From Mycobacterium kubicae (GTDB lineage Bacteria; Actinomycetota; Actinomycetes; Mycobacteriales; Mycobacteriaceae), in contig NZ_CP065049.1 of assembly GCF_015689175.1 (NCBI RefSeq), forward strand, positions 1 to 28,122: a DNA stretch of 28,122 nucleotides. The letters run 5' to 3'. The notes beneath the pieces are model-generated. The model searched no databases. It saw only the letters and a program-made list of their open reading frames with translations, and was not told the origin of the DNA. The translations under genes were made by a program, and so were the position numbers. Shown here piece by piece: positions 1 to 7,484 of this stretch; positions within the stretch are counted from its first letter, which is position 1; the number at the start of each line of letters is the position of its first letter.

Positions 1-131
1 TAGCCGTGTCCGCCGCGGTGCTCATCGCGGTAGCCGTGTCCGCCGCCGTGCTCATCGCGGTAGCCGTGTCCGCCGCCGTGCTCATCGCGGTAGCCGTGTC
101 CGCCGCCGTGCTCATCGCGGTAGCCGTGTCC
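1..131. repeat. 30-bp tandem repeat, about 4.4 copies
   Basis: Units begin at 1, 31, 61 and 91, with a partial unit at 121-131. They are near identical; the first differs by one base (gcggtg instead of gccgtg). There are no spacers, and the repeat lies wholly within the His-rich frame, so this is coding microsatellite-like expansion and not a CRISPR array. Copy number could vary or be collapsed in assembly. Confidence 0.9.
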
Positions 132-191
132 AAGGCTGTCGCGCAGCCAGCCGAATAGTCCCTTGCGTCGGTGTCCGCGTTCTCTGCTCAT
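1..191 (-). CDS. His-rich decapeptide-repeat protein (partial at window edge)
   Basis: The frame starts at ATG 191 and runs off the left edge. It begins MSRERGHRRKGLFGWLRDSL and then repeats a ten-residue unit, RDEHGGGHGY, about four times; each unit carries two His and two acidic residues. The 30-bp DNA repeat is an exact multiple of three, so the repeat is kept in frame. If the molecule is circular, the frame continues through 28,122-28,104 as Y-R-R-G-H-H and stops at TGA, giving about 69 residues. I do not recognise a named family. His/Asp/Glu-rich repeats often bind metal ions, and the neighbours are a metal-ATPase remnant and a CDF exporter, so metal binding or buffering is inferred rather than shown. 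There is no signal peptide or membrane segment. A start at 191 is the only good ATG before the repeats. Confidence 0.6.
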   Translation of the reverse strand, partial: MSRERGHRRKGLFGWLRDSLGHGYRDEHGGGHGYRDEHGGGHGYRDEHGGGHGYRDEHRGGHG

Positions 192-351
192 ACCACCCCA
201 ACGTCGAATGGGGCTCGAGCGTTCCCCCGCAAGTCCGTCGCCTGCGGGGGATGGCCATGACCGAGGGCAGGCCAACGCTGTTCGCCCACTTTCGCCGCAT
301 GACAGCCGCATAGCGGATATGTGCCGGCCCCGGTCGCCGGGTTGCCGAGTA

Positions 352-566
352 ACTTACCGCGGCATGGTTGCTTCGCCGGCACCCGAGCAGGCGTCGCGCC
401 TTAGCGACACGATGAGCGTTGACCGGTCGTGGACCAGCACGGCAGCCAATGCTAAGCCCCAACACCGTGGCGCGGATGACCAGGGCTACCACGCCGAGAC
501 TGGCCAGCAGGTTCTGCCGGATGACGGTGCGGGGTACCCGCATGAGCCCAGCCGAAGCCCCACCGG
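352..566 (-). pseudogene. C-terminal remnant of a P1B-type heavy-metal ATPase
   Basis: From 543 downward one frame reads RTVIRQNLLASLGVVALVI, typical of the stretch leading into the last membrane helices of P1B metal ATPases. The match then leaves this frame. The next frame reads AAVLVHDRSTLIVSL, corresponding to the AAVLVHEGSTL-type helix of the family, and the first frame then resumes as RRLLGCRR, matching the usual ...LRLLG tail. At least two frameshifts are needed to rebuild the tail. The soluble ATP-binding and phosphorylation domains are absent because the CDF gene occupies the place where they would lie. It is a dead fragment, evidently left after the CDF gene replaced or interrupted an ATPase gene. 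Confidence 0.6.
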
Positions 567-1529
567 TCAGAAGGCAGCGGATTCCTCCACGTGGTCGGGG
601 GGCTCGACCTGGATCGTGGGGTGGGTGACGCCATACCGGTCGGCGAGGAGTTGCCGAGCCGAGTCCAGCACCGCGTGCCAGTCGGCACGATCAGTGATTA
701 CCAGGTGCGCGGTGGCGGCCTCCATGCCGCTGGTGACCGTCCAGATGTGCAGGTCGTGGACGTCACGGACACCGGGGATCGCGGCCAGCTCCCGGCTGGC
801 GGCGGCGACGTCCACGCCAGGAGGCGCCACCTCCATGATGATCCGCAACGCCTGTCGCATGAGCTGCCACGTCCGTGGCAGGATGAACAGGCCGATCGCC
901 GCCGCGACGATGGCGTCGATGTAGCGAAATCCGGTGACCGCGATGACGACCGCACCGACGATCACGCCGATCGAACCGAGCATATCGGACATGACCTCGA
1001 GGTAGGCACCCTTGACGTTCAGGCTCTCCTTGGCCCCCTTGGTGAGCAGGCGGAACGAAATGATGTTGACCACCAGCCCCACCGTGGCGACGACGAACAT
1101 CGGCCACCCAAGCACCTCCGGCGGGTTCATGAAGCGCTGTACCGCCTCGTAGAGGACGTAGAACGCGACGCCGAACAACAGCAGACCGTTGATGACAGCG
1201 GCCAGCACCTCCAATCGGTACGTGCCGTAGGTGCGCTGCCCAGCGAACGGGCGTTTCGCCAAGTAGATCGCGGTCAGGGCAAGTCCGAGCCCGAGCACGT
1301 CCGTCCCCATGTGGGCCGCGTCACTGATCAGCGCCAGCGAGCCGGTGACGATCCCGCCGACGACCTCCACGCCGGCGTAGGTGGCGGTCAACGCGAAAGC
1401 AATCATCAACGGTTTTTGGTGGCGCTCACCCGCGCTGCCGATCCGTGGCCCGTGGGCGTGCTCGTCACCATCGGGGTGGCCTGGCGTGGACTTCTGTGGG
1501 CGCGAGTCCCTGTCACTGGATGAGGTCAT
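567..1529 (-). CDS. Cation diffusion facilitator (CzcD-like) metal efflux protein
   Basis: This 320-residue inner-membrane antiporter is expected to export divalent metal (Zn, Cd, Co or similar) in exchange for protons. The N-terminus is hydrophilic and His/Asp containing (HPDGDEHAHG), followed by a first helix near residue 42. The second helix carries SDAAHMGTD with D70, H73 and D77, the intramembrane metal site of CDF proteins. The cytoplasmic C-terminal domain has the typical VHDLHIWTVTSGMEAATAH segment. Start at ATG 1529 is preferred over an upstream start 50 codons earlier because an AAGGTAAGG-type ribosome site precedes it and the upstream extension looks non-coding. It is followed by the ATPase remnant and the His-rich repeat protein, making a metal-handling block. 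The transported metal cannot be read from sequence. Confidence 0.9.
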   Translation of the reverse strand: MTSSSDRDSRPQKSTPGHPDGDEHAHGPRIGSAGERHQKPLMIAFALTATYAGVEVVGGIVTGSLALISDAAHMGTDVLGLGLALTAIYLAKRPFAGQRTYGTYRLEVLAAVINGLLLFGVAFYVLYEAVQRFMNPPEVLGWPMFVVATVGLVVNIISFRLLTKGAKESLNVKGAYLEVMSDMLGSIGVIVGAVVIAVTGFRYIDAIVAAAIGLFILPRTWQLMRQALRIIMEVAPPGVDVAAASRELAAIPGVRDVHDLHIWTVTSGMEAATAHLVITDRADWHAVLDSARQLLADRYGVTHPTIQVEPPDHVEESAAF

Positions 1530-1681
1530 CTGAATGTCCTTACCTTCTTGCAGGGGGTTCGAGTCCATTGGCCCCGGGCGTCGAATCACCCAGGTGACCA
1601 GCCCTGGCCCGGCTTCGGTGCATCTGGTCGCGAACTCCCCGCCCCAAGCAGTGATCGGCGGGCGCAATCTGTGGTCCAAAA

Positions 1682-1883
1682 CCGTTGCCCGCCGGCTGGA
1701 TCGAGACCCGCAACCGCTCCGCCGACGCCATCACCGAATCCAAAGCCACCGGCAGCGACGACCGCCTCACTTGTGGACCTCGCCGACATCCTCGAACTCT
1801 ACGCCGCCGCGTTCTTCGCGCTCACTCCCCAACGACGGGACGATCCATCGCAGTACAACCAGAAACCAACGGATCAACCATAG
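1682..1883 (+). pseudogene. Frameshifted coding remnant, unrecognised
   Basis: This part of the gap between the CDF and resolvase genes has coding-like composition in two adjacent plus-strand frames. One reads PAGWIETRNRSADAITESK and the next, after one shift near 1769, reads LVDLADILELYAAAFFALT and stops at 1883. Joined, they would make the C-terminal part of a roughly 65-residue segment. I do not recognise the family. No start site or ribosome site supports an intact gene. The rest of 1530-2050 shows nothing I can support. Confidence 0.3.
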
Positions 1884-2050
1884 ACCGCGGCGCCGACATC
1901 ATTCCGTGTTGAACCGGCCGCGATGTGCTGGCGCGACTGCTGCGGTTGCTCTCGCCGGTGAGCGCATTTGTGGTCGTGCCATATTCGCGATCGCCGATGT
2001 TGGCGTTGAGCTCTCCGCTCGGTCCGCCGCGCCACGCTCCGCCCTAGCGT

Positions 2051-2644
2051 TTACCAGCCGCCGCTGCTCCCGCTGACCCCCGCCGAGTCAGATAGGTAGC
2101 GATATGCGGTTGCACGCCCAATGCCGAAGGCAGCAGCCAATTCTCGGACAGGCTCGCCAATGGCGGCCAGCCGGCGAAGCTGTTCTTGCCGGTCAGGTGT
2201 GAGCTTGGTCGGCTTGGTGGCCGGCAGCTGCCGTGCGCGCCGGGATTCGCGTGAGGCTGCCTGGCGCTCGCGTGCCAACTCCAGCTCGAGCTCGGCGAGG
2301 GTGGCCATGATGGCGGCCACCGCCCGCCCGGTGGGGGTGGCGGTGTCAACTCCTTCACGCAAGGCGCGCAGGATAATACGGCGATCACCAAGTTCGGCGA
2401 TGGTGCGGGTGACTTCGGCGACCGAGCGGCCAAGCCGGTCAATGGCGGTGACGACCACGGTGTCACCGGCGCGGGCATAATCCAGCATCGCGGCCAAACC
2501 GGGCCGGGCCGTCTTGGCTGAGCCCGACAGCTTGTCAGTAAACACTCGGCCAGCATCTACACCAGCGGCGCCGAGCGCGGCCCGCTGTGCGTCAAGTTCC
2601 TGGCCAGCAGTGCTGACCCGGGCGTAGCCGAGGATCGCCGTCAT
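2051..2644 (-). CDS. Serine resolvase/invertase
   Basis: A 197-residue small serine recombinase of the Tn3-resolvase/invertase type. The N-terminal catalytic domain starts MTAILGYARVSTAGQELDAQ with nucleophile S11, and continues with the conserved DRLGRS and LREGVDTATPTGRA segments and the MATLAELELELARER end of the catalytic core. The C-terminus has a helix-turn-helix (GEPVRELAAAFGIGRATAYRYL). The ATG at 2644 fits the family start; the open frame extends upstream but that part is not resolvase-like. It probably resolves plasmid multimers or transposon cointegrates. No transposase gene adjoins it. The GAGAC-box cluster directly upstream is the natural candidate for its recombination or operator site. 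A second, decayed resolvase lies at 27,405-27,800. Confidence 0.9.
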   Translation of the reverse strand: MTAILGYARVSTAGQELDAQRAALGAAGVDAGRVFTDKLSGSAKTARPGLAAMLDYARAGDTVVVTAIDRLGRSVAEVTRTIAELGDRRIILRALREGVDTATPTGRAVAAIMATLAELELELARERQAASRESRRARQLPATKPTKLTPDRQEQLRRLAAIGEPVRELAAAFGIGRATAYRYLSDSAGVSGSSGGW

Positions 2645-2678
2645 GCCGATCACTGTCTCATTGCCCACCGACGACACG

Positions 2679-2787
2679 GATTCGAGACACGCGGTGTGAG
2701 ACAAGAAACGAGACACCGCGAACTGGGGATTCAGCGTGGGGGAGTGGCGCCGGGACGGTAGTCTCGTTTCTCTAGATTCGAGACACC
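2679..2787. promoter_or_regulatory. Cluster of GAGAC boxes upstream of resolvase (candidate res/operator)
   Basis: The 12-mer GATTCGAGACAC occurs at 2679-2690 and 2775-2786. GAAACGAGAC occurs at 2705-2714 and, inverted, at 2760-2769. A 7-bp inverted repeat GCGGTGT/ACACCGC brackets 2691-2719. Several related boxes in direct and inverted order just before a resolvase gene are the arrangement expected of a res site. Further AAACGAGACA-like boxes appear near 3285-3296. Confidence 0.45.
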
Positions 2788-2902
2788 AACGATCAGGGTT
2801 GCTTTGATGGCCGGGCGGGGGGCTCCTCATCGACGCGCACTCGCCGCAACCCAAGCCCGCAGATCGGAGTCGTTCAGGAAACCATCGACGAGCGGAATGC
2901 TT

Positions 2903-3088
2903 TCAGGCCCTTCGGCGCAACCGGAGAACGTCGTGTTCGACGCACCCAAGGCGATCGGCGGCCTCAACCGCCGATAACGCTGGGTTAAGCAGGATCTGCA
3001 ACTCGTCAGGAGTGAATGTCGGTTCGGCGTCCCAGGGTGCCTCATCCCACCCGGCTTCACTGAAGCCTGAAAATAGTTCGTTGCTCAT
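2903..3088 (-). CDS. Small HTH-like protein, 61 residues
   Basis: The frame begins MSNELFSGFSEAGWDEAPWD (acidic) and ends with FTPDELQILLNPALSAVEAADRLG followed by an Arg-rich tail. The second half resembles short helix-turn-helix segments of the type 'ALSAVEAADRLG...VLRLRRR' found in small actinobacterial mobile-element proteins. ATG 3088 is chosen because an AGGATAGG-type ribosome site stands just upstream; the open frame continues further but looks non-coding. It lies on the same strand as the resolvase, 260 bp upstream, separated by the GAGAC-box cluster. DNA binding is inferred from the pattern only. I cannot name the family. Confidence 0.5.
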   Translation of the reverse strand: MSNELFSGFSEAGWDEAPWDAEPTFTPDELQILLNPALSAVEAADRLGCVEHDVLRLRRRA

Positions 3089-3332
3089 ACCTATCCTCAC
3101 GAAAGGTGGGGTACGGGTGAATATCTCGTCGGCTGAGACGTAAAAGGATCGTTCTCTGTCTCTCCGCGGGGCTCCATCGCCTTGGCGGAATTCCTGCTGG
3201 GATCCCATGTTACCGGCGCGCCACTGTCAGACCGCCCGTCTGCGCACCGAAGTGAGACAGGAGCCGATCGGTCTCGGCTCTTTACAAACGAGACAATGCT
3301 TGCGACGGGTGAGCGGTGTGCGGGGTCGGATC

Positions 3333-4469
3333 TCAGCCGTCGCCGAACCAGCGTTCCTTGCGGCTTCGGGCGAATTCGGCTTTCTCGTCAGCTATTTCGG
3401 CAGACGGGCCGATTAGCGAGCCTGTCGGTTTTGGCCCGCTGAGGAAGTTGACCTGCACCTTGCCGACCTCACCGCGCCCGAACTCCATGTAGCAGTCGCC
3501 CGCCCCGTCATAGGGAGGCGGCGCCGCTGTGCCCCGCAGGTTTGCGATGATGTCATCGGCGACGAACTGCGCGGCACGCTCGGCGAAAAGGCCCGCTTTG
3601 GCGGTATAGGCGGCCGCCACGTCACCGATTGCGTACACGCCGGGAAACCGGGTAGCCAGGTTGGTTTTTTCCACCGGAATCCATCCGTCGGGCGCCAGCC
3701 CCGAATCGGCGATGACCGCCGGCACCCGATGCACGGGGATGCCGATGAAAAGGTCGTATGGAACTCCTTCGCCCTCGGCGAACTCGGCGAACTTGCGTTC
3801 GGGGTCCAGCCGGCTCACCGTGCGGTTTCCCATGAAGGTGATGCCACGCGCGGTCAGGTGCTGCTGAAGTGGCTCGGATACCTCTTTGGCGACGGGCACC
3901 GGGGCGCCCATGTAGCCCGTCACGGTTATCGAGACCTGGTCGCGCAGTCCTCGGCCGGCGAAGTAGTCCTCAAGCAGAAACGCGGCCTCGAACGGCGCCG
4001 GTGGGCACTTGTACGGCTCGCCGAGCACGCTGATGACGATTTTGCCGCCCTGGAACGCCGGCAGCGCGTCGCGCAGACGTTCCGCCCCGCCCAATGTGTA
4101 GTACTCGAAGCCGTCCTCGGTGAAACCAGGGGTGGCCTCTAGGTCGTACTCCGCGCCGAGCGCCACGACCAGAACATCGGTTTGATAGGAACCGGATCGG
4201 GTACGCACGTGGCGGTTTTCCGGGTCGATCGCGGTGATCTCTTCTTGGTGGAAGTCGACGCCGGGTCTGGTCAGCGCCGCATACGGCAGGCGCACGTCGT
4301 CGGGCGTGCGTTTACCGAACAGCACGTCAAGTTTGGAGAAACCGAAAAAGAAAGAATCGTTGCGATCGATCAGCGTCACCCGCACCTGATCGGCAAGCAA
4401 CTCCGATAGCCGCGTGGCAAGCTCAAGACCACCGAACCCGGCCCCCAGAACCAGCACGTGCAACGTCAT
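3333..4469 (-). CDS. SQR-like FAD-dependent oxidoreductase (1)
   Basis: A 378-residue two-dinucleotide-binding flavoprotein. The N-terminus has the FAD-binding GAGFGG at residues 9-14 after strand HVLVLG, and a second FAD contact YAIGDVAA lies near residue 290. Two cysteines are placed like the redox pair of sulfide:quinone oxidoreductase-type enzymes: C155 in YKCPPAPFE and C326 in GDCYMEFG. The family takes electrons from sulfide or related reduced sulfur to quinone or another acceptor. ATG 4469 has an AAGGGAAG ribosome site. It shares a strand with a DUF2892 protein, a second SQR-like protein and a CstR-like regulator, which supports a sulfur role. It is divergent from the second copy, so the two probably do not do exactly the same job. 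Other NAD(P)/FAD oxidoreductase activities remain possible. Confidence 0.75.
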   Translation of the reverse strand: MTLHVLVLGAGFGGLELATRLSELLADQVRVTLIDRNDSFFFGFSKLDVLFGKRTPDDVRLPYAALTRPGVDFHQEEITAIDPENRHVRTRSGSYQTDVLVVALGAEYDLEATPGFTEDGFEYYTLGGAERLRDALPAFQGGKIVISVLGEPYKCPPAPFEAAFLLEDYFAGRGLRDQVSITVTGYMGAPVPVAKEVSEPLQQHLTARGITFMGNRTVSRLDPERKFAEFAEGEGVPYDLFIGIPVHRVPAVIADSGLAPDGWIPVEKTNLATRFPGVYAIGDVAAAYTAKAGLFAERAAQFVADDIIANLRGTAAPPPYDGAGDCYMEFGRGEVGKVQVNFLSGPKPTGSLIGPSAEIADEKAEFARSRKERWFGDG

Positions 4470-4713
4470 CAGCTTCCCTTCCGGGGCCGGCTCACGCCGA
4501 CAGGCCCCATTCCTGTCGCTCAGTATTGCCACCGAGATTCGAAACAAACAAAGCCGCTCGCTGTACTTGCGCCGCAGACGAGCTTGACGAACCACCGACC
4601 CGGTGCTTGGCACCATAGGCGAGTGCGGGTACCACAAGTATCGAGGGTGTCCAGCGACAACCGCGACCGCGACAATTCGATAGCAGTGCTTTCATGAGTT
4701 GGCCGGGCACTGC
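4470..4713. other. Intergenic, no supported gene
   Basis: The 244 bp between the first SQR-like gene and the DUF2892 gene contain only overlapping open frames without ribosome sites or recognisable protein character. It may hold a promoter for the first SQR-like gene, but I see no convincing box or palindrome like the one at 6830-6852. Confidence 0.4.
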
Positions 4714-4998
4714 CTACACCTTGGGACGCAGTGCCCGCTCGGCCGTAGTGGGGATGCCCAGTCGATGTAGCAAAACGCTCGTCGGGCACCAGCCCACCGC
4801 CGCGTCGAGCAGCAGGTTAGCTCCCACAAAACCAGTGAGAATCCTCCATCGCTTTGAACGCACACGGCCAAGAGTTAAGGTCACCAGCACTACAGAACCG
4901 GCGATGAGGTGCACGGTTCTTTCCAGGGTCCACCCTTGTGGCCGTGGCATCTGAAACGCTCCTCGCTCAATCATGGCCGAGCCGTGGTTATTCGTCAT
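4714..4998 (-). CDS. DUF2892 (YgaP-type) small membrane protein
   Basis: A 94-residue protein with two hydrophobic helices. The sequence WTLERTVHLIAGSVVLVTLT, then the helix ILTGFVGANLLLDAAVGWCP and the ending TSVLLHRLGIP, follows the DUF2892 pattern, where a GxCP motif ends the second helix (here GWCP). In many bacteria this domain is fused to, or encoded beside, rhodanese sulfurtransferases and SQR under persulfide-sensing regulators; its biochemical role is not settled. ATG 4998 has a GGAAGG/GTGAGG ribosome site. The gene lies 28 bp after the stop of the second SQR-like gene, so both are likely in one transcript. Confidence 0.8.
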   Translation of the reverse strand: MTNNHGSAMIERGAFQMPRPQGWTLERTVHLIAGSVVLVTLTLGRVRSKRWRILTGFVGANLLLDAAVGWCPTSVLLHRLGIPTTAERALRPKV

Positions 4999-5026
4999 TG
5001 GACCTCACACCTTCCTGAAAGTTGTT

Positions 5027-6214
5027 CTAGCGCGTGGCCGAGGTGGGGTGTTCCCAGAGGGCTCGCCAGTCGTGTTCTTCTTGCTGCTTGTCGTGGTGTA
5101 GCTCCACCGATGGCGCGGTGAGGTGGATCGCGGGCTGGGGCAGGGTAAAGAAGTCTCCTTTGCCCTGGGCAGAGGAGTGTGCCCCGATATCGATGTAGCA
5201 GTACCCTTCGCCCGACAAAGTGCCGGTGTGGTCGGTCATCTCCAGGTAGTGCAGTGCGCTTTGGGCGGCGGCTTTGGCCCCGTTTTTGGCGAAGATCGCC
5301 GCTTTGGGCAGTGGCCGGCCAGACGGCGATGTGATCGCGGTGGTGTCTCCGATGGCGAAGATTCCGGGGTATTGGGTTTCCATGGTGGTGGCATCGACAC
5401 CGATCCAGCCCGCACCGCCGAGCTCGATAGCCGGTTCGTGCGGGGGGATGAACACCAGCAGGTCGAACCCGGCGAGGGTGCCGTCCTGGAACTCGATGAC
5501 CCGGGTGTCGGCGTCGGCGACGTGCGCAACGCTGTGTTCGCCGTAAAAATCGATGTTGTTTTCGGCCAGTAGCGCCACGAGTTCTTGGCCGGCGTAGGGA
5601 CCCGCCGAGAGCATGGGTTGGGTTTCCGGGCTGTACACCGACAGCTGCGTCGCGTCGCGGGAGCCGTTCTCGCTAAGCAGGTCTGCGGCCAGGAGTGCCC
5701 CTTCGTAGGGGGCGGGTGGGCAGCGGAAGGGCTGGGAGGTCACCAGGAACACCAGCTTGCCGCCGGTGAAGTTGTGCAGGGCGCGGTGCGCGTCGGCGGC
5801 GGCGTCGGCGCTGTAATAGTGCACCGCGGTGCCGCCCTCCACAGCGGCCGCCAATCCCGGCACCTTGTCCACGGCGTTGCGGGCGCCGGTGGCGATGACT
5901 AATGCGTCGAAGGCAATGTCGGTGGAGTCGGCCAGAGTCACGGTGCGCGCGACCGGGTCGATGCTGGCGACTGAGCCGGTGATGGTCGTGAGCCCGGACA
6001 GTGCGTCGGCGGTGGGGCGAATGGGCACGCTGTCCTGGTCGCGCCAGCCGCGCATCACCCATGGCAGGGTGAAGCCCAGATAGTGGGAGAAGTCTTCGTC
6101 GACGACGGTGATGTCGAGATCATCGAGAGGGACGCCGGATTCGGTGAGTTCTTTGATGACGCTGAGTCCGCCGATGCCGGCACCGAGAATCACGAGCTTC
6201 TTATTCGTGTGCAT
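5027..6214 (-). CDS. SQR-like FAD-dependent oxidoreductase (2)
   Basis: A 395-residue flavoprotein of the same superfamily as the gene at 3333-4469 but clearly diverged. FAD-binding GAGIGG lies at residues 11-16, and a second FAD contact FAIGDTTA near residue 295. The candidate redox cysteines are C165 in FRCPPAPYE and C339 in GYCYIDIG, with the same context as in the first copy. Expected role: oxidation of sulfide or persulfide-type sulfur with electron transfer to the respiratory chain at the membrane face. ATG 6214 is preceded by AGGAAAGG. It is the second intact gene of the block read from the CstR-like regulator toward lower coordinates, so induction by reactive sulfur is a sensible inference. 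Confidence 0.78.
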   Translation of the reverse strand: MHTNKKLVILGAGIGGLSVIKELTESGVPLDDLDITVVDEDFSHYLGFTLPWVMRGWRDQDSVPIRPTADALSGLTTITGSVASIDPVARTVTLADSTDIAFDALVIATGARNAVDKVPGLAAAVEGGTAVHYYSADAAADAHRALHNFTGGKLVFLVTSQPFRCPPAPYEGALLAADLLSENGSRDATQLSVYSPETQPMLSAGPYAGQELVALLAENNIDFYGEHSVAHVADADTRVIEFQDGTLAGFDLLVFIPPHEPAIELGGAGWIGVDATTMETQYPGIFAIGDTTAITSPSGRPLPKAAIFAKNGAKAAAQSALHYLEMTDHTGTLSGEGYCYIDIGAHSSAQGKGDFFTLPQPAIHLTAPSVELHHDKQQEEHDWRALWEHPTSATR

Positions 6215-6235
6215 GGTTTCGCTACCTTTCCTTAC

Positions 6236-6474
6236 CTAAACAGATTCCTGCGCGGGAGCAGTTCGCGATTGCTGGCGGTCATCAGCCGGCCGATCTGTTG
6301 TGTGTCGCGCATCGGCGCCTGCTGGCGGGGCGGCAGTTCTCGCCCCCTGGTTGAGGACGGCCAAACTCATCAATTGCCAGTCGATGGGCACTGCGGTTTT
6401 GTCGGCGACCGCAGCCAGCCGGCGTTTCCACGAAAACGGACACACGGTCGGTCATCCCCGCGGGTGGGAGTCAT
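6236..6474 (-). pseudogene. Small ORF region with strong ribosome site, probably decayed
   Basis: A strong GGAGGAGG-type ribosome site (6484-6491, minus strand) stands 10 nt before ATG 6474, but the frame from that ATG ends after about 35 codons. A second ATG at 6455 and a GTG at 6445 open other frames. The GTG frame reads KRRLAAVADKTAVPIDWQLM in its middle, runs to 6236 and stops 21 bp before the second SQR-like gene. The best-looking protein segment is not in the frame served by the ribosome site, which suggests a frameshift in a former gene of this operon. I cannot name the family. Confidence 0.35.
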
Positions 6475-6500
6475 GTGCTTTCGCCTCCTCCGGTTTGGGG

Positions 6501-6852
<352 letters not shown>

Positions 6853-7055
6853 TACAGTCATGGCAGGTCGCTGGCGCCGCCGGGAAAGCGCCATTGCTCA
6901 ACCGGCGCCGCGATCATGGGGCGGCCGACCAGGTGACAAATACGGCCTGGTGTCCGGCGCCCCCGCCGGTCACACCCGCCGCTCGATGCGGCGGCCCGGG
7001 GCTTAAGCAGCAATTTGCTTGATAGTGACGCTGTCAGGAGGGGAAGAAGGTTTGA

Positions 7056-7484
7056 ATGTTGGTCTTTCTCAAGCGGGCGTGGGTACCGCTGGTCGTGGTG
7101 GCCGCAGTTGCCCTTGGCGGGATGGGCGTGGAACGGCTTCGCGGTCTTTTCGGCTCCGACGAGATCTTTTCGCAGCCCCGCAGCGCCCCAATGATCGTGC
7201 CTTTCCATGTCAAGCGGGTGACGTATGAGGTTTTCGGGCCCAGCGACACCGCGGGAAGCGTGAGCTATTTGGGCATGAATGCCGAAGCGGAGCGGGCGAA
7301 GTTCGCCAGCCTGCCGTGGAGCTACACGGTCACGACGACGGTACCGGCGGTGATCGCCAACTTGGTGGCACAGGGCAACAGCGACACGATCGGGTGTCGC
7401 ATCACGGTCAACGGTGAGGTCAAAGACCAGCAATCTGCCAGCGGGCACCACGCCCAGGCCTTCTGCTTGGTGAAGGCGGCATGA
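7056..7484 (+). CDS. mmpS: MmpS-family membrane protein
   Basis: A 142-residue MmpS protein, the small partner of MmpL transporters in mycobacteria. One N-terminal membrane helix (WVPLVVVAAVALGGMGVERL, about residues 9-28) is followed by a periplasmic domain with the family features VTYEVFG, the SYL...LPWSYTVTTT segment, and CRITVNGEVKDQQ with the ending HHAQAFCLVKAA. Two cysteines near the C-terminus can form the family disulfide. ATG 7056 is preceded by AGGAGGGGAAGAAGG, a strong ribosome site. The gene overlaps mmpL by 4 bp (ATGA), so the two are translationally coupled. It supports export of a lipid, siderophore or drug; the substrate cannot be told from sequence. Confidence 0.92.
   Translation: MLVFLKRAWVPLVVVAAVALGGMGVERLRGLFGSDEIFSQPRSAPMIVPFHVKRVTYEVFGPSDTAGSVSYLGMNAEAERAKFASLPWSYTVTTTVPAVIANLVAQGNSDTIGCRITVNGEVKDQQSASGHHAQAFCLVKAA

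Noticed and set aside
1..131. Short repeats that might be taken for a CRISPR array
   Set aside because: The 30-bp units are directly adjacent with no spacers and encode an in-frame His-rich peptide repeat; no cas genes are present.
591..1523. 310-codon plus-strand open frame opposite the CDF gene
   Set aside because: Asp/His/Arg-rich low-complexity product typical of antisense reading of a membrane protein gene; the CDF protein is unmistakable on the other strand.
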